Notes: generated by a model from the sequence alone, not told the origin. A DNA stretch of 64,000 nucleotides from Tritonibacter multivorans (GCF_001458415.1 NZ_CYSD01000020.1:1-64000); one strand, 5' to 3'. Shown: positions 34,518 to 44,298, counted from the first letter of the stretch. A program made the numbers and translations.

Positions 34518-35903
34518 ATGCTGCGCGCCCTGTTCTTAGCCGTTTCACTGATGTTGCCGACCCTTGCGCTGGCTGAAACCCGCGTGCCGCAGTCGCAGGC
34601 CGAGATCGCCATGGGGTTTGCCCCGGTGGTCAAACAATCTGCCCCTGCGGTTGTGAACATCTACGCCAAGATCGTGCGTCAGGGGCAGACCCGCAGCCCT
34701 TTTGCGGGCGATCCCTTCTTTGACGAATTTTTCCGCGGCCTGACCCAGCCACGGCCGCGGGTTCAGAACTCGCTCGGCTCTGGTGTGATCCTGTCGGCGG
34801 ACGGGCTGGTGGTGTCGAATTACCATGTGGTTGGCATGGCCACCGACATTCGCGTGGTCACCAATGAACGCCGCGAATACCGGGCCGAGGTGATCCTGGC
34901 CGACAAGGACAGCGATCTGGCGCTGCTGCGGCTGGAAGGGGCCGAAGACCTGCCGTTTCTGCACCTGCGCGACAGTGACCGCGTCGAGGTCGGAGAGCTG
35001 GCGCTTGCGATTGGCAACCCCTTTGGGGTGGGGCAGACCGTGTCGTCGGGGATTATCTCCGGGTTGGCGCGCACTGGCTCCGGCGGCGGGCAGGGGTTTG
35101 GGTATTTCATCCAGACCGACGCGCCGATCAACCCCGGCAATTCGGGCGGTGCGCTGATTGATATTCGGGGCGATCTGATCGGGATCAACACCCGTATCCT
35201 CAGCCGATCCGGCGGGTCCAATGGCATTGGCTTTGCGATTCCGGCGAATTTGGTCTCTGAATTTTTGCGACAAGCCGAGGTGGGCACCGAGGAATTCCAA
35301 CGCCCCTGGGCGGGCATGAGCGGGCAAAGCGTGGATTATGATCTGGCGGAAGCCCTGGGGCTAGAGCGCGCCGATGGTATGCTGATTTCCGAGCTTCATG
35401 ACCAAAGCCCCTTTGCCGAGGCAGGCTTTCGCGTCGGGGATGTGGTGCTGGCCGTGGATGGGTTGTCGGTGACGTCTCCGGCGGAAATGGTGTTTCGCCT
35501 GACGGTGGCGGGATTGGGCAATACGGCTGAGGTCACGCGCCTGCGCGCAGGCAAGGTGAGCACTCATGACATTCCGCTGCAGGTCGCACCGGGCGGGGAT
35601 GAGCTGCGCACGCTAACGCTGAATGATCGCGCCGCGTTGCCGGGGCTGACCGTGGCCGATCTGACGCCCAAGCTGGTGTCGCAGATGCAGTTGCCGCTGG
35701 ACACCAAAGGCGTGGTTGTCACCGACCCCGGCCCTGTGGCCGCGCGGGTGGGGGTGCAGCCCGGCGATGTGATTTTGGCGGTCAATCGCGCCACGCTGGA
35801 ACGGGCCGAGGATCTGCCGGATTTCCTGGCGGAAGCGGGCCGGTGGGTCCGTCTGGACGTGCAGCGCCGTGGGCGTCACGTGCAATTGCGGTTCCGGCTC
35901 TGA
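34518..35903 (+). CDS. DegP/HtrA-type serine protease
   Basis: This 461-residue protein has a signal peptide (to about Ala19) and a trypsin-like domain with a complete triad: His103 (SNYHVVG), Asp133 (KDSDLALL) and Ser209 (NPGNSGG). Two PDZ domains follow (from about residues 275 and 380). DegP-type proteins degrade or hold misfolded envelope proteins in the periplasm. The ATG at 34518 has GAGGA ten bases upstream; TTG 34515 is an alternative. The stop overlaps the rarA start (TGATG), an unusual pairing for translational coupling. Confidence 0.92.
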   Translation: MLRALFLAVSLMLPTLALAETRVPQSQAEIAMGFAPVVKQSAPAVVNIYAKIVRQGQTRSPFAGDPFFDEFFRGLTQPRPRVQNSLGSGVILSADGLVVSNYHVVGMATDIRVVTNERREYRAEVILADKDSDLALLRLEGAEDLPFLHLRDSDRVEVGELALAIGNPFGVGQTVSSGIISGLARTGSGGGQGFGYFIQTDAPINPGNSGGALIDIRGDLIGINTRILSRSGGSNGIGFAIPANLVSEFLRQAEVGTEEFQRPWAGMSGQSVDYDLAEALGLERADGMLISELHDQSPFAEAGFRVGDVVLAVDGLSVTSPAEMVFRLTVAGLGNTAEVTRLRAGKVSTHDIPLQVAPGGDELRTLTLNDRAALPGLTVADLTPKLVSQMQLPLDTKGVVVTDPGPVAARVGVQPGDVILAVNRATLERAEDLPDFLAEAGRWVRLDVQRRGRHVQLRFRL

Positions 35904-37231
35904 TGGCGGATCTCTTCGATAGCGGCGCGCCCAAAGGGATCGACACGCCGGATCCGGGCCGCGCAGCACCGCGCCCGCTGGCGGACCGGTTGCGGCCGCA
36001 GTCCCTGGGCGAGGTGATCGGGCAGGAACAGGTGCTGGGGCCAGAGGCGCCGCTGGGTGTCATGCTGGCCGCGGGGTCGCTGTCATCGCTGATTTTCTGG
36101 GGGCCGCCGGGGGTGGGCAAGACCACCATTGCGCGGCTGCTGGCGCAGGAAACGGACCTGCATTTTGTGCAGATCTCTGCCATCTTTACCGGCGTGCCGG
36201 ATCTGAAAAAGGTCTTTGAAGCCGCCAAGGTACGCCGCCAGACCGGGCAGGGCACGCTGCTGTTTGTGGACGAGATCCACCGTTTCAACAAAGCGCAGCA
36301 GGACGGGTTTCTGCCGCATATGGAAGACGGCACGATTTTGCTCGTTGGCGCCACAACAGAGAACCCCAGTTTTGAACTGAACGCCGCGGTGCTGTCCCGC
36401 TCGCAGGTGCTGGTGCTGGAACGCCTGTCAGACGATGATCTAGAACGGTTGACCGCGCGCGCAGAGGCCGAACTGGGCCGGGCGCTGCCGCTGACGCCCG
36501 ATGCGCGATCCGCACTTCAGGAAATGGCCGATGGCGATGGGCGGGCGCTCTTGAACCTGATCGAACAGGTTGCGGCGTGGCGTGTCAGTGACCCCCTGGG
36601 CCGCGAGGCGCTGTCGACGCGGTTGATGAAACGCGCCGCGAAATACGACAAGTCCGGGGATGAGCATTATAACCTGATTTCGGCGCTGCATAAATCCGTG
36701 CGCGGATCAGACCCGGATGCAGCGCTGTATTGGTATGCGCGGATGTTGGAGGGCGGCGAAGACCCCCGCTATCTGGCGCGGCGCTTGACGCGGATGGCGG
36801 TGGAAGACATCGCGCTGGCCGACCCGCAGGCGCAGGCGATCTGCCTGCAGGCCTGGGAGACCTATGAACGCCTTGGCAGCCCCGAAGGGGAACTCGCGCT
36901 GGCGCAGGCGGTGATCTATCTGGCGCTCGCGCCGAAAACCAATGCGGGCTACATGGCCTATAAGGCGGCGCGGCGGTTGGCAAAACAGACCGGGTCGCTG
37001 ATGCCGCCCAAACATATCCTCAATGCGCCGACCAAGCTGATGGAGGATCAGGGCTATGGCACGGGCTATGATTACGACCACAACGCGGAAGATGGGTTTT
37101 CGGGCCAGAATTACTTCCCGGATGGGATCGAACGGCCGACGCTATATGATCCGGTGGAACGCGGGTTTGAGCGGGATTTGAAAAAACGCGTCGAGTATTT
37201 CGCCAAACTGCGCGCGCAGCGGGGCGGCTAG
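35903..37231 (+). CDS. rarA: Replication-associated recombination protein RarA (MgsA)
   Basis: This 442-residue AAA+ ATPase belongs to the clamp-loader-related RarA/Mgs1 family that acts at stalled replication forks. Walker A is GPPGVGKTT (residues 67-75), Walker B FVDEIHRFN, and the sensor motif GATTENPSFE follows. The C-terminal family domain (KHILNAPTKLM...GYDYDHNAEDGF) is present and full length. The start codon overlaps the upstream protease stop by one base. Confidence 0.93.
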   Translation: MADLFDSGAPKGIDTPDPGRAAPRPLADRLRPQSLGEVIGQEQVLGPEAPLGVMLAAGSLSSLIFWGPPGVGKTTIARLLAQETDLHFVQISAIFTGVPDLKKVFEAAKVRRQTGQGTLLFVDEIHRFNKAQQDGFLPHMEDGTILLVGATTENPSFELNAAVLSRSQVLVLERLSDDDLERLTARAEAELGRALPLTPDARSALQEMADGDGRALLNLIEQVAAWRVSDPLGREALSTRLMKRAAKYDKSGDEHYNLISALHKSVRGSDPDAALYWYARMLEGGEDPRYLARRLTRMAVEDIALADPQAQAICLQAWETYERLGSPEGELALAQAVIYLALAPKTNAGYMAYKAARRLAKQTGSLMPPKHILNAPTKLMEDQGYGTGYDYDHNAEDGFSGQNYFPDGIERPTLYDPVERGFERDLKKRVEYFAKLRAQRGG

Positions 37232-37234
37232 GGC

Positions 37235-38617
37235 CTATCCCAACACCCGCACCCATGTGCCCATGCCGGCCATATGGTGGCCCAGCATATGGCAGTGAAA
37301 CAGCCAGTCGCCGGGGTTATGGGCCTGAAAGGCGATGTCGCGGGTGTCCCCCGGTTGCATCAACAGCGTATCGCGCAGGGGGCCAAGCTGGCCATCCGGC
37401 AGCACCTCGGCAAAATGCATGCCGTGCAGATGCATCGCATGCGGCCAACGGGTGGTGTTGCGCAGGGTCACGCGGATGGTTTCGCCAAGGTTGGCGGTGA
37501 CCAGCGGCTCGGCGGGGCGGCCCACATGGCCGTTGAAGGCCCAGAACTTGCCGATTTGCGCCAAGGCCCGCCCGTCGAGTGCGACGCCATCCAGCTGTGC
37601 CTTTTGCAGCCAAGCCATGGCGCCACCTTCCATGGTCAGATCGACGTTGCGAGCCTGTGTCAGGTCAATCGGGAAGTCGGGGTTTGGCGGCAGAGGGGGC
37701 GGCGCGGGGCGCGCTGTGCCTGCGCCCGAGACCAGAAAACGCGCCTGCTCAAACCCGCCGTCGCGGTCGAAATGGATCAGAAAGGCATCTTCGCCTGCGG
37801 CGGCGGTCACATCGACAAACAGGTCAACGCGTTGCGCCGGGGCGAGCGTGATGCGGTCAGGTAGGTTCTGCGGCGCAGGTAACGGCATCCCATCCAGCGC
37901 CATGATCCAGCCGCGCAGCCCTTGCAGCCCCAGCGTGAAAATCCGCGCATTGGCGCTGTTGATGAGGCGCAGGCGCAGGCGGTTGCCTTGTTGGACCGGA
38001 TAGGCGGCCTGCATCGTGCCATTGGTCAGCAGCACATTGCCCAAGCGCCCGCCGTGCGACAGGTCGTGGCCATTGTCGAAGCCCTCGGAAATCGCGGCCT
38101 CGCGGGTCAGGCGCATGTCGTCGAGCATTAGGGTCAGGTCCTGATCCACATCCGGGGCTTCGGCCTCATTGACAATCAGCGGCCCTTGGAGGCCGCGTTC
38201 GACCTGCTCGATCGCCTGCGCGTGGGAGTGATACCAATAGGTGCCCGCGTCGGGCAGGGCGAAATCATAGTCAAAGCGCGCGCCGGGGGCGATCGGGTCC
38301 TGCGTGATGCCGGGCACGCCGTCCATCGTGTTCTGGATCCGGATGCCATGCCAGTGCAGCGCGCTGGGCTGAGGCAGGTCGTTCTGGACCGTGACCCGCA
38401 GCCGGTCCCCTTGGGCCGCATGCAGGGCCTCACCGGGCAGGCGGCCATTGATGGTCCAAAGATCAGTGGCAGGATAGCCCTCGGGCGCGATCTGCTGTGT
38501 TGAGGGCATCAGGCGCAGCAGCTGCGGCGTCCCATTGGCCTGCGCCAGGGACGGAAAGGCGGGCAGGGTCGCCATCCCGGCGAGAATCTGGCGGCGGCTG
38601 AGGCGCGGTTGTGGCAT
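37235..38617 (-). CDS. Tat-exported multicopper oxidase
   Basis: This 460-residue protein starts with a twin-arginine signal (SRRQILAG, residues 7-14). All copper motifs are seen: HWHG, HSH, HLHGMHF and HCHMLGHHMAGM, giving the T1 and trinuclear centres with a Met axial ligand. Relatives include CueO, SufI and laccase-like enzymes that oxidise Cu(I), Mn(II) or phenols in the periplasm. No Met-rich insert like that of CueO is evident. The ATG at 38617 follows AAGGAAG. It is divergent from crcB. The substrate is not predictable. Confidence 0.9.
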   Translation of the reverse strand: MPQPRLSRRQILAGMATLPAFPSLAQANGTPQLLRLMPSTQQIAPEGYPATDLWTINGRLPGEALHAAQGDRLRVTVQNDLPQPSALHWHGIRIQNTMDGVPGITQDPIAPGARFDYDFALPDAGTYWYHSHAQAIEQVERGLQGPLIVNEAEAPDVDQDLTLMLDDMRLTREAAISEGFDNGHDLSHGGRLGNVLLTNGTMQAAYPVQQGNRLRLRLINSANARIFTLGLQGLRGWIMALDGMPLPAPQNLPDRITLAPAQRVDLFVDVTAAAGEDAFLIHFDRDGGFEQARFLVSGAGTARPAPPPLPPNPDFPIDLTQARNVDLTMEGGAMAWLQKAQLDGVALDGRALAQIGKFWAFNGHVGRPAEPLVTANLGETIRVTLRNTTRWPHAMHLHGMHFAEVLPDGQLGPLRDTLLMQPGDTRDIAFQAHNPGDWLFHCHMLGHHMAGMGTWVRVLG

Positions 38618-38779
38618 GTGGGCTTCCTTTGGTTTCCCAAAAACACTAGGCGCGGCGGGGCAAAGGGCAACCCGTCCACCCACTGGAAGCTTTGCAGAAA
38701 CTGCAGCGCCGCCCTGCATAAGAGGTGCCAACGGCCCGGCACGCTTGACATCTTCCCCCCGGCGGGCGAAGGGCGGCAT

Positions 38780-39160
38780 ATGTTTATGTCTGTTCTTCAA
38801 GTGGCCCTTGGCGGCGCGATTGGCGCAAGCCTGCGATACCTCGCCGGTGTTGGCGTGCTGCGCGCGCTGGGGGCGGGGCCGTTTCCCGTGGCGGTGCTGG
38901 GGTGCAATATCCTCGGCTCGTTCCTGATGGGCGTCTTTGTGGTGGTGGCGGCGCAACGCGGTCTGACCCATCTGTCGCCTTTTGTGATGACCGGGATCCT
39001 GGGTGGGTTCACCACCTTTTCGGCCTTTTCGCTTGAGACCATGACCTTGATGGAGCGCGGTGACATTGCCCCCGCGCTTCTATATGTTGCCCTGTCTGTG
39101 GGCCTGTCCGTTGGTGGGCTGGCCTTGGGGTTGATGGCTGCCAGAGGAGTCCTGCTATGA
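38780..39160 (+). CDS. crcB: Fluoride channel CrcB/Fluc
   Basis: This 126-residue four-helix membrane protein matches Fluc: GGAIGASLRYL and the conserved GGFTTFSAFSLE segment with its pore Thr/Ser/Phe residues. Two copies assemble as a dimer that exports fluoride. No fluoride riboswitch is recognisable in the 160 bases upstream. The ATG at 38780 is taken; an internal ATG three residues on is possible. It overlaps the downstream pseudouridine synthase gene by four bases (ATGA). Confidence 0.93.
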   Translation: MFMSVLQVALGGAIGASLRYLAGVGVLRALGAGPFPVAVLGCNILGSFLMGVFVVVAAQRGLTHLSPFVMTGILGGFTTFSAFSLETMTLMERGDIAPALLYVALSVGLSVGGLALGLMAARGVLL

Positions 39161-40203
39161 GCGGCGTGCAAATGATTACCGTCACCGAAGACGATGGCGG
39201 CCAGCGCCTGGACCGGTGGCTGCGGCGGCTGTTTCCCCATGTGAATCAGGGGCGTGTTGAAAAGATGTGCCGCAAAGGCGAACTGCGCGTGGACGGGGGC
39301 CGGGTGAAGGCCAACACCCGTGTGGAAACCGGACAGGTCGTGCGCGTGCCGCCGCTGCCTGCAACGGATCTGAAACCGGCAGAGCCGCGCGAGATGAAGA
39401 TCTCGGACGCGGATGCAAAGATGATGCGCGACGCGGTGATCTATAAAGATGACGATGTGATCGCGATCAACAAACCGGCGGGTCTGGCGGTGCAGGGCGG
39501 ATCCGGCACCACCAAACATGTCGATGGCCTGTCGGCGGCCTTGCAGTTTGATGCGGAAGAAAAACCGCGTCTGGTGCACCGTCTGGACAAGGACACATCC
39601 GGCGTTCTGGTGCTGGCGCGCACCCGCAAGGCAGCCCAAGGGCTGACCGCGGCCTTCCGTCACAAAGACACCCGCAAGATCTACTGGGCCTTGGTGGCGG
39701 GTGTGCCGACGCCCTATCTGGGTGAGATCAAGACCGGTCTGGTCAAGGCTGGTGGTCACGGCAAATCGGGCGAGGGCGAGAAGATGATCGCCGTGCACCC
39801 CGATGAGATCCGCGACACGCCCGGTGCAAAACGGGCGCATACCTATTACGCGACCCTCTACCGTGTGGCGAGCCGCGCCAGCTGGGTTGCGATGGAGCCG
39901 ATCACCGGCCGCACCCACCAGCTGCGGGCGCATATGGCGGGGCTGGGTCATCCGATCATTGGCGACGGCAAATATGGTGGCTCGGGTCAGGAAAACCTTG
40001 GCGATGGCTGGGGCGCGCAGATTGGCGGGATTATCTCCAAGAAACTGCACCTGCACGCGCGCCGTCTGCAGTTCCAGCATCCGGTGACACAGAAGGTCAT
40101 CACCGTGGAGGCCGAGCTGCCGAGCCATATGAAAGAAAGCTGGGACACCTTTGGCTGGGAGCCCTGCATGGCCGCCGACGACCCGTTTGAAACCCTGTTC
40201 TAA
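39157..40203 (+). CDS. rluC: RluA-family 23S rRNA pseudouridine synthase (RluC-like)
   Basis: This 348-residue enzyme has an N-terminal S4 RNA-binding domain (residues 15-60) and the catalytic motif HRLDKDTSG with Asp144. GRTHQLRAHMAGLGHPI is the second family signature. RluC modifies U955, U2504 and U2580 of 23S rRNA in E. coli, and the layout here is RluC/RluD-like. It is overlapped with crcB and followed by the HAD gene, and the set looks like one operon. Confidence 0.88.
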   Translation: MSGVQMITVTEDDGGQRLDRWLRRLFPHVNQGRVEKMCRKGELRVDGGRVKANTRVETGQVVRVPPLPATDLKPAEPREMKISDADAKMMRDAVIYKDDDVIAINKPAGLAVQGGSGTTKHVDGLSAALQFDAEEKPRLVHRLDKDTSGVLVLARTRKAAQGLTAAFRHKDTRKIYWALVAGVPTPYLGEIKTGLVKAGGHGKSGEGEKMIAVHPDEIRDTPGAKRAHTYYATLYRVASRASWVAMEPITGRTHQLRAHMAGLGHPIIGDGKYGGSGQENLGDGWGAQIGGIISKKLHLHARRLQFQHPVTQKVITVEAELPSHMKESWDTFGWEPCMAADDPFETLF

Positions 40204-40221
40204 CCAGCGCGGGGGCTTGGC

Positions 40222-40893
40222 ATGACGGGCACGCCGCTGAAGCTGGTTCTGTTTGACGTCGATGGCACCCTGGTGGACAGCCAGGGCACCATTGTCGCCT
40301 GTATGGCGCAGGCGTTTGCGGCCGAAGGCGTGATAGCGCCCACACGGGAGGAGATCCTGTCGATTGTGGGCCTGTCCTTGCCACAGGCGCTGGCGCAACT
40401 TGCGCCCGCGCAGTCCGAGGCCGTGCAGGCGCAGATCGTCGAAGGTTACAAGATTGCTTACAAGGCCACGCGGGAACGCATGGGGCCGGATCATTCACCG
40501 CTTTATCCCGGTGCGCGGGCCTGTCTGGAGGCGCTGCACAGCGTGCCGGAATTTCTGCTGGGGGTGGCCACGGGCAAATCCCAGCGCGGGCTTGATGGGC
40601 TGATCGACGGGCATGGGCTGCATATGTTTGTGACCCGGCAGGTGGCGGATCATCACCCGTCGAAACCGCATCCCAGCATGGTGCTGACAGCGCTGACAGA
40701 GACCGGCGTGCAGCCCGAACACTGCGTGATGATTGGCGACACCACCTTTGACATGCAAATGGGCCGGGCCGCCGGTGTCACCACCATTGGCGTCGACTGG
40801 GGCTATCACCCGTCGGGGCGTTTGGACGGCGACTATCTGATCTCTGACTACAGCGCGCTGCTGCCGCTGTTGAACGATATATGGAAAGACTGA
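40222..40893 (+). CDS. HAD-family hydrolase (Gph-like phosphatase)
   Basis: This 223-residue HAD subfamily IA enzyme has the nucleophile motif FDVDGTLVDS (Asp12, Asp14), the motif ATGKSQRGL, and GDTTFDMQMGRAAG for metal binding. It probably dephosphorylates a small metabolite such as phosphoglycolate, but the substrate cannot be decided by sequence. It lies 18 bases after rluC and four before the ATP12 gene. Confidence 0.85.
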   Translation: MTGTPLKLVLFDVDGTLVDSQGTIVACMAQAFAAEGVIAPTREEILSIVGLSLPQALAQLAPAQSEAVQAQIVEGYKIAYKATRERMGPDHSPLYPGARACLEALHSVPEFLLGVATGKSQRGLDGLIDGHGLHMFVTRQVADHHPSKPHPSMVLTALTETGVQPEHCVMIGDTTFDMQMGRAAGVTTIGVDWGYHPSGRLDGDYLISDYSALLPLLNDIWKD

Positions 40894-40897
40894 CGAC

Positions 40898-41608
40898 ATG
40901 AGCGAGTGGAAACAGAAACGGTTCTGGAAAGAAGTCTCTGTGGTGGAAGAGGCGCGCGGCTTTGCCGTGGCGCTGGATGGGCGCAAGGTCAAGACGCCTG
41001 CGAAATCCGCACTGGTGGTGCCGACCCGCAAAATGGCCGAGGCCATTGCCGCAGAATGGGACGCGCAGGACGAGGGCGTGGACCCGCTGACCATGCCGTT
41101 TACCCGATCGGCCAATGCGTCGATCGACAAGGTGACGGTGCAGTTTGCCGAGGTCGCCGACATGCTGGCCGAATATGGCGACAGTGACCTTCTGTGTTAC
41201 CGCGCCGATGGCCCCGAAGGGCTGGTGGCCCGTCAGGCCGAGGTCTGGGACCCGCTGCTGGACTGGGGGGCAGAGGCGCTGGGCGCACGGCTGGAGCCGC
41301 GCACCGGCATTCTGCACGAAGGTCAGGACGCGGCGGCTCTTGCAGCTTTGCGAAAGCGGGTCCACGGGTTCACCGCCTTTGAACTGGCGGCCTTTCATGA
41401 CCTCGTTGGGATTTCCGGATCACTGATTCTTGGTTTTGCAGCGGCACTTGATCATCTGGAAGTTGATGCGCTGTGGGAAGCTTCCCGTTTGGACGAACGT
41501 TGGCAGGAAGAACAGTGGGGCATTGATGAAGAAGCGCGCAGCATGGAGGGTGAAAAGAAAAAGAGTTTCGCCCATGCAGTGGCCTTCTTCCGCAGCTGTT
41601 CTGAATAG
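40898..41608 (+). CDS. ATP12-family F1-ATPase assembly chaperone
   Basis: This 236-residue protein matches the ATP12 family, which helps assemble the alpha subunits of F1-ATPase in mitochondria and Alphaproteobacteria. The family blocks KRFWKEVSV and GRKVKTPAKSALVVPTRKMAEAIAAEW-type run, and FELAAFHDLVGISGSLILGFA, are clear. It is the last gene of the rluC-HAD set. Cytoplasmic, with no signal. Confidence 0.9.
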   Translation: MSEWKQKRFWKEVSVVEEARGFAVALDGRKVKTPAKSALVVPTRKMAEAIAAEWDAQDEGVDPLTMPFTRSANASIDKVTVQFAEVADMLAEYGDSDLLCYRADGPEGLVARQAEVWDPLLDWGAEALGARLEPRTGILHEGQDAAALAALRKRVHGFTAFELAAFHDLVGISGSLILGFAAALDHLEVDALWEASRLDERWQEEQWGIDEEARSMEGEKKKSFAHAVAFFRSCSE

Positions 41609-41719
41609 CCCTGCGCAAGAATCTTCGAATGCTTGGCGCTAACACGCTGAAAAGGAGAAGGTTCTTGCAAAAAAAATCGGGCATGAGATTGGATCCCAAA
41701 ATCTGATCAAACTTTGTGA

Positions 41720-41748
41720 GGGCAGCATCATTTCCAGTGATGCTGCCC
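41720..41748 (+). promoter_or_regulatory. Perfect 11-bp hairpin upstream of aapJ
   Basis: GGGCAGCATCA-TTTCCAG-TGATGCTGCCC is a perfect stem, followed by TTGACC rather than a T run. It lies in the 316-base gap between the ATP12 gene and aapJ, which holds no convincing gene. It could be an operator, a processed RNA end or a weak terminator. Confidence 0.6.
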
Positions 41749-41924
41749 TTGACCTTTCCGGGAGAATGCGCTCAGACTTCCCTCGCGGCTTGGCTCAATC
41801 ACGCCGCATCCTGTCGCAAATGTGCTTGCTTCGCTGAAACCCCAACACCGGGCAATTGCAGGCAAGTCAGGGGCGAAGGGGAAAATCACCACCGATACAG
41901 GTGGGACCACAGGAAGAGGTAAAA

Positions 41925-42941
41925 ATGAAGAAATCCTACATTCTGGGCGCGCTGACCGTTGCGACCCTGTCCGCTGGTGCAGCTGCGGCTGGCACCCTGG
42001 ACGATGTAAAAGCACGCGACAAACTGCAGTGCGGCGTCAACACCGGCCTGGTCGGGTTTGCATCCCCTGATGCAAACGGCGAATGGCAAGGCTTTGACGT
42101 GGCTGTTTGCCGCGCGATCGCAGCTGCGGTTCTGGGCGACAGCTCCAAGGTCGAGTTCATCTCCACCACCGGTAAGACCCGCTTCACCGCGCTGGCTTCC
42201 GGCGAGATCGACGTTCTGGCGCGTAACACCACTTGGACCTTCTCGCGCGATGTTGACCTGAAGTTCGAATTCACCGGCGTGAACTACTACGACGGTCAAG
42301 GCTTCATGGTTCCCAAAGATCTGGGCGTGTCCTCTGCGAAGGAACTGGACGGTGCAACCGTTTGTATCCAGACCGGCACCACCACCGAGCTGAACCTGGC
42401 GGACTTCTTCCGCGCCAACAACATCTCTTACGAGCCGGTTCCGATCGAAACCGATTCTGAGGCGCAGCAGCAGTATCTGGCCGGTGCATGTGACACCTAC
42501 ACCACCGACGCATCTGGTCTGGCCGCAACCCGCGCGACCTTCGACGATCCGGGCGCGCATGTTGTTCTGCCGGAAATCGTTTCCAAAGAGCCGCTGGGCC
42601 CGCTGGTCCGTCATGGCGACGCAGAGTGGGGCGACATTGTCCGCTGGACTCTGAACGCGCTGATCGCAGCTGAAGAGCTGGGCGTGACCTCTGCAAATGT
42701 TGCTGAGCTGTCTTCGGGCACCGGTAACCCGGAAATCAACCGCCTGCTGGGGACCGAAGGCACCCTGGGCGAGATGCTGGGTCTGGACGCAGAATGGGCC
42801 AAGCGCGCGATCATGGTCTCCGGCAACTACGGTGAGATCTTTGCCAAGAACATCGGTGTCGACACACCGGTTGGTCTGGCACGCGGCCTGAACGCACAGT
42901 GGACCGAAGGTGGTCTGCTCTACGCTCCGCCGTTCCGTTAA
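41925..42941 (+). CDS. aapJ: General L-amino acid ABC transporter, binding protein AapJ
   Basis: This 338-residue periplasmic protein has a signal peptide (cleaved after about residue 22) and a family-3 binding domain with LQCGVNTGLVGFASPDANG and GFDVAVCRAIAAAVLG. It is the binding component of AapJQMP, a broad-range L-amino-acid importer known from Rhizobium and other Alphaproteobacteria. The ATG at 41925 has AGGAAGAGG upstream. A hairpin 15 bases after the stop, before aapQ, probably raises binding-protein levels over the permease. Confidence 0.94.
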   Translation: MKKSYILGALTVATLSAGAAAAGTLDDVKARDKLQCGVNTGLVGFASPDANGEWQGFDVAVCRAIAAAVLGDSSKVEFISTTGKTRFTALASGEIDVLARNTTWTFSRDVDLKFEFTGVNYYDGQGFMVPKDLGVSSAKELDGATVCIQTGTTTELNLADFFRANNISYEPVPIETDSEAQQQYLAGACDTYTTDASGLAATRATFDDPGAHVVLPEIVSKEPLGPLVRHGDAEWGDIVRWTLNALIAAEELGVTSANVAELSSGTGNPEINRLLGTEGTLGEMLGLDAEWAKRAIMVSGNYGEIFAKNIGVDTPVGLARGLNAQWTEGGLLYAPPFR

Positions 42942-42956
42942 TTTGACCTTCGGGGA

Positions 42957-42985
42957 AGGGCGCGGTTTCACACCGCGCCCTTTCT
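42957..42985 (+). terminator. Intercistronic hairpin between aapJ and aapQ
   Basis: AGGGCGCGGT-TTCAC-ACCGCGCCCT, followed by TTCTGC, is a stem with a weak T run. It is placed as usual to stabilise or partly terminate after the binding-protein message. Confidence 0.7.
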
Positions 42986-43064
42986 GCAAGTAAGTGCTGC
43001 GCGCCGTGCAGAGTGGGGCAAACCTCACCAAGATCCGCGCGACAGACCACGGGGATAATCTTAT

Positions 43065-44297
43065 ATGTCGACTTTGACCGACCCGCCGAAAGACAACTTT
43101 CGGCTGTCCATGCTGTTCAACGACACCCGCTACAGATCACTGACCTTCCAGGCCATTGCGGCCATACTGGTTGCGCTGTCGATCTTTTATCTGGGGTCCA
43201 ACCTGCTGACCAACTTGGAAGAAGCAGGTCTGAACATCTCTTTTGCGTTCTTCCAGAACCCGGCTGGTTACGATATCAACCAGCGTCTGGTTGAATATAG
43301 CAGCCAATCCAGCCACGGCCGTGCCGCCCTTGTGGGCGCGCTGAACACACTGCTGGTCGCCTTCCTGGCCTGTATCACCGCCACCATCTTCGGGGTGGTT
43401 GCCGGTGTTCTGCGCCTGTCGAAGAACTGGCTGATTTCCAAGCTGATGGCTGTCTACGTCGAGATCTTCCGGAACATTCCGGTGCTGATCTGGATCATCA
43501 TCATCTTCACCATCATGACCGCTGTCATGCCCGCACCGCGCGCGTTCCGGGGCGACGATGCCACGGCCTCGATGCTGTTGGACATGTTCGCCTTCACCAA
43601 CCGCGGCGTCTACATTCCGATGCCGTACTTTGAGCATGGCCTCTTTGCCAGCGCCCAGGGCAATTGGCTGTTGGTGATTGCGGGGCTGATCGGGTCTTTC
43701 TTTGGTGCGCGTGCGATCAACCGCTGGGCCGCTGCCAAACAGGAAGCCACCGGCGAGCGTCCGAAAACCCTGCTGCCGCTCCTGGCGGTCTGGTTTGTGC
43801 CGCTGATCGTCTTGATGTTCGTCCTGGGACTGGCGTGGGAACTGCCTGCGCTCAAGGGGTTTAACTTCAAAGGCGGTATCAAGGTCGGCGGTCCGCTGAT
43901 CGCACTGTGGTTCGCGCTGTCGATTTACACCGGGGCTTTCATTGCGGAAAACGTCCGTGCCGGTATTCAGGCTGTGTCCAAGGGCCAGACCGAGGCCGCC
44001 GCAGCGCTGGGTCTGCGCCCAAGCCGCGTGATGAACCTGGTGGTTCTGCCGCAGGCGCTGCGGGTGATCATTCCGCCGCTGATCTCGCATTACCTGAACA
44101 TCACCAAGAACTCCTCTCTGGCGATTGTTGTGGGCTATGCGGACATTACCGCGACCCTGGGTGGCATTACGCTGAACCAGACCGGCCGGGCGATTGAGTG
44201 CGTGCTTTTGCTGATGGCGTTCTACCTCACCGTGTCACTGGTCACATCGCTGGTGATGAACTTCTACAACGCATCCGTGAAGCTGAAGGAGCGCTGA
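43065..44297 (+). CDS. aapQ: General L-amino acid ABC transporter, permease AapQ
   Basis: This 410-residue permease has roughly eight membrane helices, a split periplasmic insert, and the cytoplasmic EAA-loop motif (GQTEAAAALGLRPSRVMNLVVLPQALRVIIPP) that docks the ATPase. The pair AapQ/AapM forms the channel. It lies one base before aapM. Confidence 0.93.
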   Translation: MSTLTDPPKDNFRLSMLFNDTRYRSLTFQAIAAILVALSIFYLGSNLLTNLEEAGLNISFAFFQNPAGYDINQRLVEYSSQSSHGRAALVGALNTLLVAFLACITATIFGVVAGVLRLSKNWLISKLMAVYVEIFRNIPVLIWIIIIFTIMTAVMPAPRAFRGDDATASMLLDMFAFTNRGVYIPMPYFEHGLFASAQGNWLLVIAGLIGSFFGARAINRWAAAKQEATGERPKTLLPLLAVWFVPLIVLMFVLGLAWELPALKGFNFKGGIKVGGPLIALWFALSIYTGAFIAENVRAGIQAVSKGQTEAAAALGLRPSRVMNLVVLPQALRVIIPPLISHYLNITKNSSLAIVVGYADITATLGGITLNQTGRAIECVLLLMAFYLTVSLVTSLVMNFYNASVKLKER

Positions 44298-44298
44298 G

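Noticed and set aside
38618-38779. Fluoride riboswitch upstream of crcB
   Set aside because: I looked for the conserved crcB-motif pseudoknot bases and could not find them.
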